Assembly (NCBI GenBank): GCA_013141055.1
Contig: JABFRS010000001.1
Coordinates: 1,922,001-1,986,000 of the forward strand
Source: Cyclobacteriaceae bacterium
GTDB taxonomy: Bacteria > Bacteroidota > Bacteroidia > Cytophagales > Cyclobacteriaceae
Length of the DNA: 64,000 nt
Reading direction: 5' to 3'
A model generated the notes under the pieces. It saw only the letters and a list, made by a program, of their open reading frames with translations. It did not search any database and was not told the origin of the DNA. The stretch's first letter is position 1; each line of letters opens with the position of its first letter. This document shows, in pieces, positions 17,167 to 27,359 of the stretch. The position numbers and the translations under genes were made by a program.

Positions 17167-20100
17167 ATGAAGAAACTTCGACTAACCACCGTAACCCTTC
17201 TGATCATGTTATCTGGTCTTTTCCAGACATTACATGCATCACCATTTTTACTTCCCAAGATTGGGCTTGCTACCAGCGCTGCAGCACCAGCTCTCCAGGC
17301 GGACGGAAGCTATAACATCACTTACACCTTAACGGTGAAAAATTATGGTGATGAAAAACTAACCAATGTTCAGGTAACTGATGCATTGGGTCTTGTTTTT
17401 ATAATTCCTACAACCTACTCGATGGTTGGAAATGTTGTTGCTACGGGAACGCTCATTGGTAATCCTGCCTTCAACGGCGGATTGAATTCCAATCTTCTTG
17501 CAGCAGGAAGCTTTCTGAACGTTGGTGTTCAGCAGACGATCATCTTCACAATCAATGTAGTTCCGAATTTGATTTTCGGACCATTTGCAAGCTTGCCTGT
17601 TGCCAGTGCAAACGGAACAATTCTTCCGGTGCTGGATACTTCGGTAAACGGAAACAATCCTGATCCAAATGGTGATGGAACTCCTCTTGAAACATCTGCT
17701 ACGATTGTTAACCTTAGCCCTCTGCCAGTTATTGGTGTTGCCAAAAGTGCAGCAGCTCCACAAAAACAAGCGAACGGATCATATAGCATTCCATTTACAA
17801 TCACGATCAAGAATCTTGGAAACGAGATCCTTAATAATGTTCAGGTTTCAGATAATCTTAGCTCAGTATTTATTTTTCCATCAACCTACACAGTAGGTTC
17901 TGTTGTTTCTACCGGTTCATTGGTAGCCAACGGTTCTTATAATGGTAATACAAATTCAAATCTACTGGCTGCCGGAAGCACACTTGGTTTAGGTGCTACT
18001 CAGACCATAACATTCAATGTAAACGTGGTAACGAACGGACTCTTCGGCCCTTTCTTAAACACTGCTACTGCTTCTGCAAACGGAAGCATTCTTCCCACAC
18101 TTGATCTTTCAGTTGACGGAAACAATCCTGATCCAAATGGTGATGGTATTCCATTGGAACTTTTGCCTACATCTATTTCATTAATTCCAACTCCGATCAT
18201 CGGTATTGCGAAAAGCGCGACTGCTCCACTGTTACAACCTGATGGAACAAACAATGTGACATTCACCATGACGGTCAAGAATCTTGGTAATGAGCCATTG
18301 ACTAATGTTCAGGTGACTGACAATCTTATCACTGCTTTCATAGGACCCTCTGCTTACTCAATCGTAGGCGGTGTTATCACCAGCGGAACACTTACAGCAA
18401 ATGCAGGCTTCAACGGAAATATTGCTACTAACCTTTTGAATTCTTCTACCAGCACCCTGGCGATTGGAGCAACCCAAACTATCGTATTCACCGTAAATGT
18501 TGACCCACACGGTTCCTTTGGACCATTTGCCAACATTGCCACAGCATCTGCCAATGGAAGTCTTCTTCCCACCATTGACATTTCTGTTGATGGGAATAAT
18601 CCTGATCCTAACGGAGATGGCATTCCTCTTGAAACTTCACCGACGATCGTTTCATTGCTACCCATTCCAATCATTGGTGTTGCAAAAAGTGCTTCAGTGC
18701 CTGTACTGCAACCAAATGGTTCTTACAACATTCCATTCACCATCGTTATTGAAAATCTTGGTAATGAAGTATTGAATAACGTACAGGTAACGGATAATCT
18801 CCTTTCAACATTCGCATCTCCATCCATATTCAGCATTGTTGGTCATGTGCTTACCAGCGGATCCCTTGTTTCAAACGGAGCATATGATGGAAATCTTTTC
18901 ACCAACTTACTTCAGCCTGGCAGCACTCTTGCAGTTGGAGCATCACAGACGATCACATTTACAGTGAATGTAGTTCCAAACGGTTTGTTTGGATTGATTG
19001 TTAACACCGCGATTGCATCTGCTACTGGTTCATTGCTGCCTACTTTAGATATATCAGTTGATGGAAATGATCCTGATCCAAACGGAGACGGCCTTCCGTT
19101 GGAGTTGCTTCCTACTATCGTAACATTGGTACCCGTGCCAATCATTGGTATTGCAAAAAGCGCTTCTTCACCTCAGCTTCAGCCAAATGGTTCTTACAAT
19201 GTAACTTTCACGCTTACACTTGAGAATCTTGGAAACGAAGTTCTGAGTAATGTACAGGCGACTGATGTATTGACCTCAGCTTTCATCGGACCCTCCACTT
19301 ATTCTTTAGTCGGAAATATTATTGCCAGCGGATCACTGATTGCCAATTCAAGCTTTAATGGTTTTGGAATTACAAACTTATTAGCTGCTGGAAGCACCCT
19401 TGCGGTAGGAGCCACTCAAACTGTAGTTTTCACGGTTAACGTTGAACCTCATACGGCTTTTGGGCCATTCCTGAATACAGCTATTGCAAGTGCAACCGGA
19501 AGCCTGCTTCCAACAACTGACATTTCCTATGATGGAAATGATCCTGATCCTAATGGTGACGGTCTTCCACTGGAAACATTGCCAACGATCATCAATCTTG
19601 TTCCAATGCCGATAATCGGTCTTGCAAAAAGTGCATCAGCTCCGTTAGCGCAGGTAGATGGTTCTTATAACGTCACGTATACATTCACCGTAAAGAATCT
19701 TGGAAACGAACCATTGCACAATGTTCAGGTGACTGATAACATGGCATCTGTATTTGTTGGGCCGAGCGTTTATACTATTGTTGGAAATGTTGCTGCCAGC
19801 GGAACATTAATTGCCAACGCGGGTTTTAACGGAAATCTTCTTTCTAACCTTCTTGCTCCAGGTAGCACTTTAAATGTTGGCGAAACACAAACGATCACCG
19901 TTACGGTAAATGCTGTCCCTCACGCAATCTTCGGACCTTTTGTAAACACTGCGATTGCAAGTGCTATGGGAAGTCTTTTGCCGACGATCGATCTTTCAAT
20001 GGATGGAAACAACCCTGATCCAAATGGTGACGGAATTCCTTTAGAAACCTTACCAACGATTGTTGTTTTAATTCCCGTGCCGGTGATTGGTATTGCAAAG

Positions 20101-23100
20101 AGCGCTTCCACACCGCTTCTTCAACCTGACGGATCCTATAATGTTACCTACTCATTTGTTGTAGAGAATCTAGGTAATGAAACATTGAATAATGTTCAGG
20201 TTATTGATCCTTTGGTTACAACATTCCCTTCTCCAACAGTTTACAATCTTATAGGAAATGTTGTTTCAACAGGAACATTGATTGCAAACACATTATTCAA
20301 CGGAAATGCTCTTCAAAACTTATTAGCATCAGGAAGCACGCTGAATGTTGGGGCTAGTGAAACCATCACTTTTACAGTGAACATCAAGCCGACCATATTC
20401 TTCGGACCTTTTATTAATAGTGCTGTTGCAACGGGCATGGGAAGCTTATTGCCAACCATCGATGTTTCAATGGATGGCAACAATCCTGATCCTAACGGCG
20501 ACGGTATCCCATTGGAAGTTCTTCCTACCATCATCACATTAACTCCATCACCTATCATTGGTGTTGCAAAGAATGTGATCAGCGCAATTCTGCAGCCTGA
20601 TGGCAGCTACAATGTTACTTATGGAATTATTCTTAAAAACTACGGAAACGTATCTCTTCATAACATCACGTTAATTGACAACTTAACTCAAGCTCTCGGT
20701 TTATCTGCAGGTTTTGGATTAACAGCAAGTGTTAGTACAACGGGTGGATTGACAGCTAACATCGGATTCAACGGAACTCTGGATCTTAATCTTCTTGATG
20801 GACTTAACAGTGTTCTTGGAATCGGTGAAACACAGACGATCAATTTCACAGTTAATGTAAGACCTGGTGGTCTCTTCGGTCCATATTGTAACACAGCTAT
20901 CGTAACTGCAACAGGCCCTTTGGGTCTTGGTCTAACAGTGGATGTTTCAACCAGCGGAACAAATCCTGATCCTAATGGTAACGGAAATCCTTCTGAAATT
21001 TCAGAAAGCAATTGTACCTCTCTTAACCTGACTTCAAACCCGGTTATTGGAATCGCGAAATCTGCAAGCGTACCTGTTTTGCAATCAAACGGAAGTTATA
21101 ATGTGGCATTCCTTTTCACAGTTAAGAATTTAGGAAACACTGCACTCACAAACGTGCAGGTTGTGGATGATCTGGTTGCCGCTCTTCCAGCACCTTCTAC
21201 TTATACTATTTCAGTTGCTCCTTCTGCTTCAGGAACATTGGCCGTTAACTCAGGATTCAATGGCAACAGCAACAAGAATCTTCTTGCGGCTGGAAGTACT
21301 TTAGCTACGGGTGCAACAGCAACGATTTCATTTACGGCAAATGTTCTTCCTAACGGAAGCTTCGGACCGTTCTTTAACACGGCACTTGCTTCTGCTAAAG
21401 ATGCTTTGACCACTGCTACCACAAATGATATTTCAACAGATGGTACACAACCTGATCTTAATGGAAACAATAATCCAGGAGATACAGACGAAAGTGTTCC
21501 AACTCCATTTACACTGACACCGAATGCATTGATTGGTATTGCAAAAGCTGCGAGTGCACCTGCGCTTCAGGCAAACGGAAGTTATAACATGATGTTCACC
21601 TTCACGATCCAGAATATGGGCAACGTGGCGCTGAATAATGTTCAGGTAACTGATAATCTTACAAGCGTTTTTCCTTCTCCTTCAGCGTTCAGCGTTATAG
21701 GTTCAGTGACTACTCCATTGTCGTTAATCGCAAATCCTGGATTTAACGGAAGTTCTGATATCAATCTTCTAAGCGCAGGAAGCACATTGGCCGCCGGCGC
21801 AACCGAACACATTACATTAAATATCAATGTAATGCCCAACGGAAGCTTTGGTCCATTCTTCAACACTGCTGTTGCCACTGCGACTGCATCTGGATTTGCA
21901 GTAACATCTACAGATGTTTCTACCGATGGTATTAATCCTGATCCTAACAACAATAACAATCCATCAGATGCTGGCGAAGATGTAGCTACCTCAATTTCAC
22001 TTGCTCCTAATCCTACAATTGGAGTTGCTAAATCAGTTGTTTCTTCAACTCTTCAGTCTAACGGAAGTTATGTCGTAGCTCTTTCGATCACCGTAAAAAA
22101 TCATGGAAATGTTACTCTTAACAATGTCCAGGTAACGGATGATCTTACTACAGCTTTCAGCTCACCGACTACATTTACAATCACTCAGTTGCCTAGCAGC
22201 ACAGGCGGTTTGTCACCAAATCTTTCATATAACGGAAGAACTGATATCAATCTGCTTGCTGCTGGAAACTCTTTAGCTCCTGGTGAATCACAAACGATCA
22301 CGTTCTCAACCAATGTTGTCGTGAACGGAAACTTTGGCCCTTATTATAACTCTGCGAAAGGATCTGCCACTGGCGCATCCGGTTCTGGCAACACTACTGA
22401 TATCTCTGCAAGTGGAACAAATCCTGATCCTAACGGAAACGGAAATCCTTCTGAAGCAGGTGAAAACGATGCAACAATGATCAGCCTTACTCCTAATGCT
22501 GTCATGGGTGTCGCAAAATCAGCTGGAACTCCTGTGATCTTATCGAATGGTACTTATCAGGTGACTTATACCGTTACGGTTAAGAATCTTGGTAATGCAC
22601 CTTTCACAAACTTCCAGGTAACTGACAATCTTAATAACACTTTCACAAGCCCTACAACTTATACAGTAAGCGGACCTGTAGTGGTATCCGGTTCAGCAAC
22701 TCCTAATGCTGCATTCAATGGTTCAACCAACATCAATCTTCTTTCCGGAGTGAATACTCTGCCGATTGGTGTTACTGAAACCATTACGTTCCAGGTGATC
22801 ATTGATCCACACGGAAGCTTTGGTCCTTTCAACAACAGCGCCGTAGGTACCGCTACCAGCCCTTCCGGAAATTATTCTGATGTGTCTGCTAACGGAACAA
22901 ATCCTGATCCTAATGGAAACGGAAACCCTGGAGATGCAGGCGAAGACGATGCTACTTCTATCACATTGACTCCTCAACCAGTGTTAGGTGTTGCAAAGGC
23001 TGCAAGCACTCCAATTGTTCAGGCAAACGGCTCATATCACATTACTTACACTGTGTCTTTAAAGAACATGGGTAACGTAACGTTGAATAACATTCAGTTG

Positions 23101-26100
23101 ACAGATGATTTGAATAACGCTTTCCCTTTACCAGCAACGTTCATCCTTATCGGAACAAATGTTTCAGGTCTACTGGTTGCGAATCCTTCTTATAATGGAG
23201 TAAGTGACATTAACCTGATCACTTCTGGTTCCATTGCAGTTGGCGCAACACAAACTGTAACATATACAGTCGAAGTTCAGGCGAACGGAAGCTTTGGTCC
23301 ATTCCTTAATAGTGCGATTGGAAAAGGAACCAACGGTGCAGTAACGTACACAGACATTTCTAACAGCGGAACAAATCCTGATCCAAATGGAAACGGAAAC
23401 CCTGGAGATGCCGGTGAAGATATAGCAACCTCAGTCACTTTCTCTCCTAACATGATTGCCGGAGTTGCAAAAGCTGCAAGCTTACCGATTGCGCAAGCTG
23501 ATGGTACATACAAAATTGTGTACACACTTCAGGTTGAAAACCTTGGTAACTACGCTATCAACAATATCCAGGTAAAAGATTTCTTGAGTAATGCTTACCC
23601 TGCTCCTGTGACTTTCACAGTTGCTCCTGGCAGTGCTACAACGGGAACTTTGATCATTAACCCTTCTTATAACGGAAGTACAGATGTTAATCTTCTGGCT
23701 CCTGGAAGCAAGTTGGCGATCGGTGCAAACTTCTCAATTACTTATACTGTGCTGGTTAATCTGAATGGAACTTCAGGAATGTTCTACAATCGTGCGACGG
23801 TTACATCCATCAGCGATGACACCCTGACTACCTACACAGATATCTCAAGCAATGGAACTGATCCGGATCCAAATGGAAATGGAAATCCTTCTGATGCTGG
23901 TGAAAACGACCCAACTGGCGTAAACCTTACACCACACGCAGTATTGGGTGTTGCAAAAGCAGTAAGCGTTCCACTTCAGCAAACTGATGGAAGCTTCGAT
24001 GTAACCTACTCAGTAACGGTTGAAAACCTTGGTAACATTATCCTGAATCAAGTACAGGTGACTGACAATCTTGCACAGGCTTTTCCTGCTCCTGCAACCT
24101 TTACAGTAGACCATGTTAATACGTTAAGTACACTTACTGTGAACCCTGCATTCAATGGAAAAACAGATAAGAACTTATTCGCAGCCGGAAACTCATTGAG
24201 TGTGGGTGCCTCTGCCGTTGTGAACTTTACAGTACACATTCAGGCAAATGGCAGCGCTGGAATTTTCTATAATTCAGCGACGGGTTCTGCTAATGCTAAT
24301 AATGGAGCTTTGACTACTACAGATTTGTCTGTGATTGGAAATAATCCTGATCCAAATGGAAATGGAAATCCTGGAGATGTGGGTGAAGATTCTGCAACAC
24401 CGGTAACATTGATCCTGACTCCGGTAGTAGGTATTGCAAAATCCGCTTCCGTACCATTGTTAAACATGAACGGTTCATACGATGTTACTTTTACAATTGT
24501 AGTTGAGAACTTAGGCAACACAGCACTCAGCAACATTGCAGTATACGATGACATTGCATTGGTATTACCTGTAGCAACTCCATTCACTTTGAAAAGCACA
24601 ATTGCAACAACTGGTTCACTGGTGGCAAATCCTTCTTTCAATGGAAGCACGATTGTCAACTTGCTGGTTGGAACTTCTACGCTGGCAATCGGCGGAAAAG
24701 AAACAATCAAGTTTACTGTGAACATCCCAGGACCGATCAGTGCCGGACCATATTATAACACTGCGCTGGCTTTTGCGAGCAACTCTGACAATTCACTGAC
24801 ATACGGTGATATTTCAACACAAGGTTCAGATCCTGATCCAAATGGAAATGGAAATCCTAATGACACAAATGAAAGTCAGCCAACTCCATTCCTGTTGCAA
24901 CTTGCACCGGTATTGGGTATTGCTAACAATGCTTCGACTCCAGTGCTGAAGGCAGATGGTTCTTATGACATCAACTTCACTATCACTGTACAGAACATGG
25001 GTAATGAAGATCTGACAAGTATTGATTTGTTGAATGATCTTGCTGATGCATTCCCCGCTCCTGCAGTAGTGACTATCACTTCCGCACCACAAATAATTGG
25101 TTCCCTTGTACTCAATCCTTCTTATAACGGGAAGACAAACACGGATATGATCAGTTCAGGAAAGCTGGAAGTTGGTGACACACAATGGATCTCCTTCTCC
25201 ATTAACGTAAAAGCAAACAATTCATTCGGACTCTTCCTTAGCTCAGTGGATGGAATGGCTACCGGTATGACAACTTTGCAAACCACGATGGATATTTCTG
25301 ATATGGGTATGGTGTGCGATGAAGACGGCGATGGAAATCCTTGTGGTGCAAATGAAAATGAGGCAACCCGTATTACATTAATTGCAAACGAGCTGATCGG
25401 AATCTCTAAAACAGTTTCTACTCCAATCGCACTGACCAGCTGTGATTTCGAGGTTACTTATACAATGAACATTGAGAATTTCGGAAATTCTACATTGACG
25501 ATGCTTGATGTGACGGATTCACTTCGTAAAGTGTTCCCTTTACCAGCAACCTTCTCAGTGACGAATGTAATGAGTCCGACACTGCACGTTAATGCGAACT
25601 TCAATGGTATCACTGACAGTCATTTGTTAACCGGAACAGACAATTTTGTTCCTCAGCAAAAAGCTACGGTGTCATTCACTATCATACTTTCACCTAACGG
25701 AAATTATGGTTCATTCCTTAACCTTGCGAGAGCGACTGGTACTGGCCCTGGAAATAATAAGGTTACCGATGTGTCAACAGATGGAACATCTGCTGATCCT
25801 GACCTGAACCATGACCCAAGTGAAAATGTACCGACGTCATTGACACTGGCTCCAGCGAACTTGTTCTTCCCGGATGCTTTCTCTCCTAATGGCGACGGAC
25901 AGCATGACAACTATGAAATAACACTAAGCTGTGGAGTATCAGCAAGCTTATTGATCTTCAATCGTTGGGGTGACAAGGTGTACAGCTCTGCGGACTACAA
26001 GAACGATTGGAATGGAACTTCCAGCCACGGTTCTTTCCTTGACAGACCTCTGCCTGAAGGCACTTACTACTACAACATTGAGCTTTCAAGCGGACAGAAA

Positions 26101-26130
26101 TTCACAAGCTTCGTAGTCATCAAAAGATAA
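17167..26130 (+). CDS. Giant repetitive surface adhesin secreted by the type IX system
   Basis: 2987 residues. Signal peptide about 1-24. Residues 32-2896 are 18 tandem repeats of 155-163 residues, each opening with a form of IGVAKSASxPxLQxNGSYxVTFT and holding a conserved NLGN turn; they resemble the DUF11 / TIGR01451 Ig-like repeat. Repeat starts (residue): 32, 189, 345, 503, 660, 817, 974, 1131, 1294, 1456, 1618, 1780, 1940, 2098, 2260, 2421, 2583, 2744. Each ends in an Asp/Asn/Gly-rich motif (NPDPNGDG or NPDPNGNG) resembling thrombospondin type 3 calcium loops. Residues 2899-2987 (FFPDAFSPNGDGQHDNYEI...NRWGDKVYSS) are the gliding-motility-associated, type B T9SS C-terminal domain. It should be exported by T9SS and held on the cell surface, with the downstream PorP/SprF as partner. 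Ligand unknown. Confidence 0.93.
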   Translation: MKKLRLTTVTLLIMLSGLFQTLHASPFLLPKIGLATSAAAPALQADGSYNITYTLTVKNYGDEKLTNVQVTDALGLVFIIPTTYSMVGNVVATGTLIGNPAFNGGLNSNLLAAGSFLNVGVQQTIIFTINVVPNLIFGPFASLPVASANGTILPVLDTSVNGNNPDPNGDGTPLETSATIVNLSPLPVIGVAKSAAAPQKQANGSYSIPFTITIKNLGNEILNNVQVSDNLSSVFIFPSTYTVGSVVSTGSLVANGSYNGNTNSNLLAAGSTLGLGATQTITFNVNVVTNGLFGPFLNTATASANGSILPTLDLSVDGNNPDPNGDGIPLELLPTSISLIPTPIIGIAKSATAPLLQPDGTNNVTFTMTVKNLGNEPLTNVQVTDNLITAFIGPSAYSIVGGVITSGTLTANAGFNGNIATNLLNSSTSTLAIGATQTIVFTVNVDPHGSFGPFANIATASANGSLLPTIDISVDGNNPDPNGDGIPLETSPTIVSLLPIPIIGVAKSASVPVLQPNGSYNIPFTIVIENLGNEVLNNVQVTDNLLSTFASPSIFSIVGHVLTSGSLVSNGAYDGNLFTNLLQPGSTLAVGASQTITFTVNVVPNGLFGLIVNTAIASATGSLLPTLDISVDGNDPDPNGDGLPLELLPTIVTLVPVPIIGIAKSASSPQLQPNGSYNVTFTLTLENLGNEVLSNVQATDVLTSAFIGPSTYSLVGNIIASGSLIANSSFNGFGITNLLAAGSTLAVGATQTVVFTVNVEPHTAFGPFLNTAIASATGSLLPTTDISYDGNDPDPNGDGLPLETLPTIINLVPMPIIGLAKSASAPLAQVDGSYNVTYTFTVKNLGNEPLHNVQVTDNMASVFVGPSVYTIVGNVAASGTLIANAGFNGNLLSNLLAPGSTLNVGETQTITVTVNAVPHAIFGPFVNTAIASAMGSLLPTIDLSMDGNNPDPNGDGIPLETLPTIVVLIPVPVIGIAKSASTPLLQPDGSYNVTYSFVVENLGNETLNNVQVIDPLVTTFPSPTVYNLIGNVVSTGTLIANTLFNGNALQNLLASGSTLNVGASETITFTVNIKPTIFFGPFINSAVATGMGSLLPTIDVSMDGNNPDPNGDGIPLEVLPTIITLTPSPIIGVAKNVISAILQPDGSYNVTYGIILKNYGNVSLHNITLIDNLTQALGLSAGFGLTASVSTTGGLTANIGFNGTLDLNLLDGLNSVLGIGETQTINFTVNVRPGGLFGPYCNTAIVTATGPLGLGLTVDVSTSGTNPDPNGNGNPSEISESNCTSLNLTSNPVIGIAKSASVPVLQSNGSYNVAFLFTVKNLGNTALTNVQVVDDLVAALPAPSTYTISVAPSASGTLAVNSGFNGNSNKNLLAAGSTLATGATATISFTANVLPNGSFGPFFNTALASAKDALTTATTNDISTDGTQPDLNGNNNPGDTDESVPTPFTLTPNALIGIAKAASAPALQANGSYNMMFTFTIQNMGNVALNNVQVTDNLTSVFPSPSAFSVIGSVTTPLSLIANPGFNGSSDINLLSAGSTLAAGATEHITLNINVMPNGSFGPFFNTAVATATASGFAVTSTDVSTDGINPDPNNNNNPSDAGEDVATSISLAPNPTIGVAKSVVSSTLQSNGSYVVALSITVKNHGNVTLNNVQVTDDLTTAFSSPTTFTITQLPSSTGGLSPNLSYNGRTDINLLAAGNSLAPGESQTITFSTNVVVNGNFGPYYNSAKGSATGASGSGNTTDISASGTNPDPNGNGNPSEAGENDATMISLTPNAVMGVAKSAGTPVILSNGTYQVTYTVTVKNLGNAPFTNFQVTDNLNNTFTSPTTYTVSGPVVVSGSATPNAAFNGSTNINLLSGVNTLPIGVTETITFQVIIDPHGSFGPFNNSAVGTATSPSGNYSDVSANGTNPDPNGNGNPGDAGEDDATSITLTPQPVLGVAKAASTPIVQANGSYHITYTVSLKNMGNVTLNNIQLTDDLNNAFPLPATFILIGTNVSGLLVANPSYNGVSDINLITSGSIAVGATQTVTYTVEVQANGSFGPFLNSAIGKGTNGAVTYTDISNSGTNPDPNGNGNPGDAGEDIATSVTFSPNMIAGVAKAASLPIAQADGTYKIVYTLQVENLGNYAINNIQVKDFLSNAYPAPVTFTVAPGSATTGTLIINPSYNGSTDVNLLAPGSKLAIGANFSITYTVLVNLNGTSGMFYNRATVTSISDDTLTTYTDISSNGTDPDPNGNGNPSDAGENDPTGVNLTPHAVLGVAKAVSVPLQQTDGSFDVTYSVTVENLGNIILNQVQVTDNLAQAFPAPATFTVDHVNTLSTLTVNPAFNGKTDKNLFAAGNSLSVGASAVVNFTVHIQANGSAGIFYNSATGSANANNGALTTTDLSVIGNNPDPNGNGNPGDVGEDSATPVTLILTPVVGIAKSASVPLLNMNGSYDVTFTIVVENLGNTALSNIAVYDDIALVLPVATPFTLKSTIATTGSLVANPSFNGSTIVNLLVGTSTLAIGGKETIKFTVNIPGPISAGPYYNTALAFASNSDNSLTYGDISTQGSDPDPNGNGNPNDTNESQPTPFLLQLAPVLGIANNASTPVLKADGSYDINFTITVQNMGNEDLTSIDLLNDLADAFPAPAVVTITSAPQIIGSLVLNPSYNGKTNTDMISSGKLEVGDTQWISFSINVKANNSFGLFLSSVDGMATGMTTLQTTMDISDMGMVCDEDGDGNPCGANENEATRITLIANELIGISKTVSTPIALTSCDFEVTYTMNIENFGNSTLTMLDVTDSLRKVFPLPATFSVTNVMSPTLHVNANFNGITDSHLLTGTDNFVPQQKATVSFTIILSPNGNYGSFLNLARATGTGPGNNKVTDVSTDGTSADPDLNHDPSENVPTSLTLAPANLFFPDAFSPNGDGQHDNYEITLSCGVSASLLIFNRWGDKVYSSADYKNDWNGTSSHGSFLDRPLPEGTYYYNIELSSGQKFTSFVVIKR
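17260..25860 (+). repeat. 18 tandem protein-coding repeats in the adhesin gene
   Basis: The unit is about 470-489 bp. Copies 1-7 are close to 157 residues and end in the NPDPNGDGxPLE form. Copies 8-16 are about 158-163 residues and use NPDPNGNGNP followed by an acidic tail such as GDAGEDxAT; copies 9 and 10 have degenerate versions. Copy 17 has a variant with two cysteines (VCDEDGDGNPCG) and copy 18 is shortened before the sorting domain. The divergence between copies at the DNA level argues against very recent expansion. Confidence 0.92.
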
Positions 26131-26157
26131 AGGTTCAGTCCTCCCAAACATAGATAG

Positions 26158-26191
26158 AAAGCCTCCTGAGAACTTCAGGGGGCTTTTCTTT
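26158..26191 (+). terminator. Terminator after the giant adhesin
   Basis: AAAGCCTCCTGA (26158-26169) pairs with TCAGGGGGCTTT (26175-26186) with one wobble, followed by TTTTCTTTT. It separates the adhesin transcript from porP, which then needs its own promoter, supplied by the region at 26270-26344. Confidence 0.85.
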
Positions 26192-26269
26192 TGAGGCTTA
26201 AATCGTCCAAAACAGCTCAAAATAGAGGTTCTCAACTCCCTCTCAGTGATTACCCCGATGAGACTGGTA

Positions 26270-26344
26270 ACTCCTGATTTTAGCATTCCAGTCTTTTCCT
26301 GATTTATGGGAGGTACAGGAGTGGCACTTTTGTTACGCCATGTC
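26270..26344 (+). promoter_or_regulatory. Conserved upstream element, copy 2 (porP/sprF)
   Basis: Second copy of the element at 17046-17120. TCCTGATT occurs at 26272-26279 and 26297-26304, with the same 25-base step, and the second block CACTTTTGTT starts at the same distance (12 bases after the 44-base core). It ends 62 bases before the porP ATG and lies after the adhesin terminator, as expected for a promoter region. Confidence 0.75.
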
Positions 26345-26406
26345 ACAGGTATTATTCCAGCCAGGACGTGAAAGAGGAGCTTTAAAATTTTTAAACGATA
26401 ACCTTT

Positions 26407-27327
26407 ATGAACCGGAAATTTTTACTGTCAATCATCTTTAGTGTAACCCTCCTGAATCTTTGTCAGGCGCAACAAGATCCGTTGTACTCACAGTACATGT
26501 TTAACATGCTCGGTGTTAATCCTGCTTATGCAGGGAACCGCGATGTGTTGAGCGTTACCGGATTATATCGTCTTCAATGGGTTGGCGTTCCAGGAGCACC
26601 TGTTACCCAAATGATCTCCATCGATTCACCTCTTCCAAATAAAAAAGTTGGTCTTGGCCTTCAGATCCTCAATGATGAGATCGGTATTAACAAAACTACT
26701 GGCGTGTACGGAAGCTACTCATACAAGCTTAAGTTTAATAAAGGAACATTGGCATTGGGCATACAAGGTGGATTCACCCGCTTTTATGCAAACTATCAGA
26801 CACTCCAGCTTTCAGGAAGTCAGGTAGATAATGCTTTCAATCAAACATTAGATGATTTTCAACCTAACATTGGCGCCGGTGCATTTTACAGCACTGACAG
26901 GTTTTATGTAGGATTTTCTTCTCCACACATTCTTGGTCAGGGGACATTTTATAGTGAGAGTAACGTGAGTAAAGATCTGTCACGTCAGAACGCACACTGG
27001 TTCCTCGCTTCAGGTTATGTGTTTTCAGTTTCGCCAGCGGTTGATCTGAAACCTTCCGCTCTGATAAGAATGGTTCAGGGTTCACCAATCAATGTCGATG
27101 TAAACCTGAATGCCTGGTTTTACAGAACTATCGGATTAGGCGCATCTGTAAGAAGCAGCAGCATTATTTCCTCTATGCTTGAAATACAACTTAATAATCA
27201 GTTCCGCGTCGGTTATGCATATGACTGGACATTGAGTGAGCTCAGAAATTCAGGAAGTCATGAGATCATGCTCCGATACGAATTCGGATATGAAAAGAAA
27301 AGAATGATCTCACCCCGTTTCTTCTAA
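26407..27327 (+). CDS. PorP/SprF family type IX secretion membrane protein
   Basis: 306 residues. A signal peptide (MNRKFLLSIIFSVTLLNLCQA) is followed by the family hallmark QQDPLYSQYMFNMLGVNPAYAGNRD. The rest is an alternating beta-strand pattern with aromatic ends, fitting an outer-membrane barrel. PorP/SprF proteins bind or anchor T9SS cargo with a type B C-terminal domain, and each such giant adhesin commonly has its own SprF next to it, as SprB and SprF in Flavobacterium johnsoniae. Here it directly follows the adhesin. The PorE-like gene starts 32 bases downstream, so those two are cotranscribed. Confidence 0.93.
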   Translation: MNRKFLLSIIFSVTLLNLCQAQQDPLYSQYMFNMLGVNPAYAGNRDVLSVTGLYRLQWVGVPGAPVTQMISIDSPLPNKKVGLGLQILNDEIGINKTTGVYGSYSYKLKFNKGTLALGIQGGFTRFYANYQTLQLSGSQVDNAFNQTLDDFQPNIGAGAFYSTDRFYVGFSSPHILGQGTFYSESNVSKDLSRQNAHWFLASGYVFSVSPAVDLKPSALIRMVQGSPINVDVNLNAWFYRTIGLGASVRSSSIISSMLEIQLNNQFRVGYAYDWTLSELRNSGSHEIMLRYEFGYEKKRMISPRFF

Positions 27328-27359
27328 TCACGATGATCAAAATATTTACAACAGCACCA

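Noticed and set aside
17260-25860. Many long minus-strand frames opposite the giant adhesin
   Set aside because: They repeat with the adhesin period and are antisense shadows of the repetitive coding sequence.
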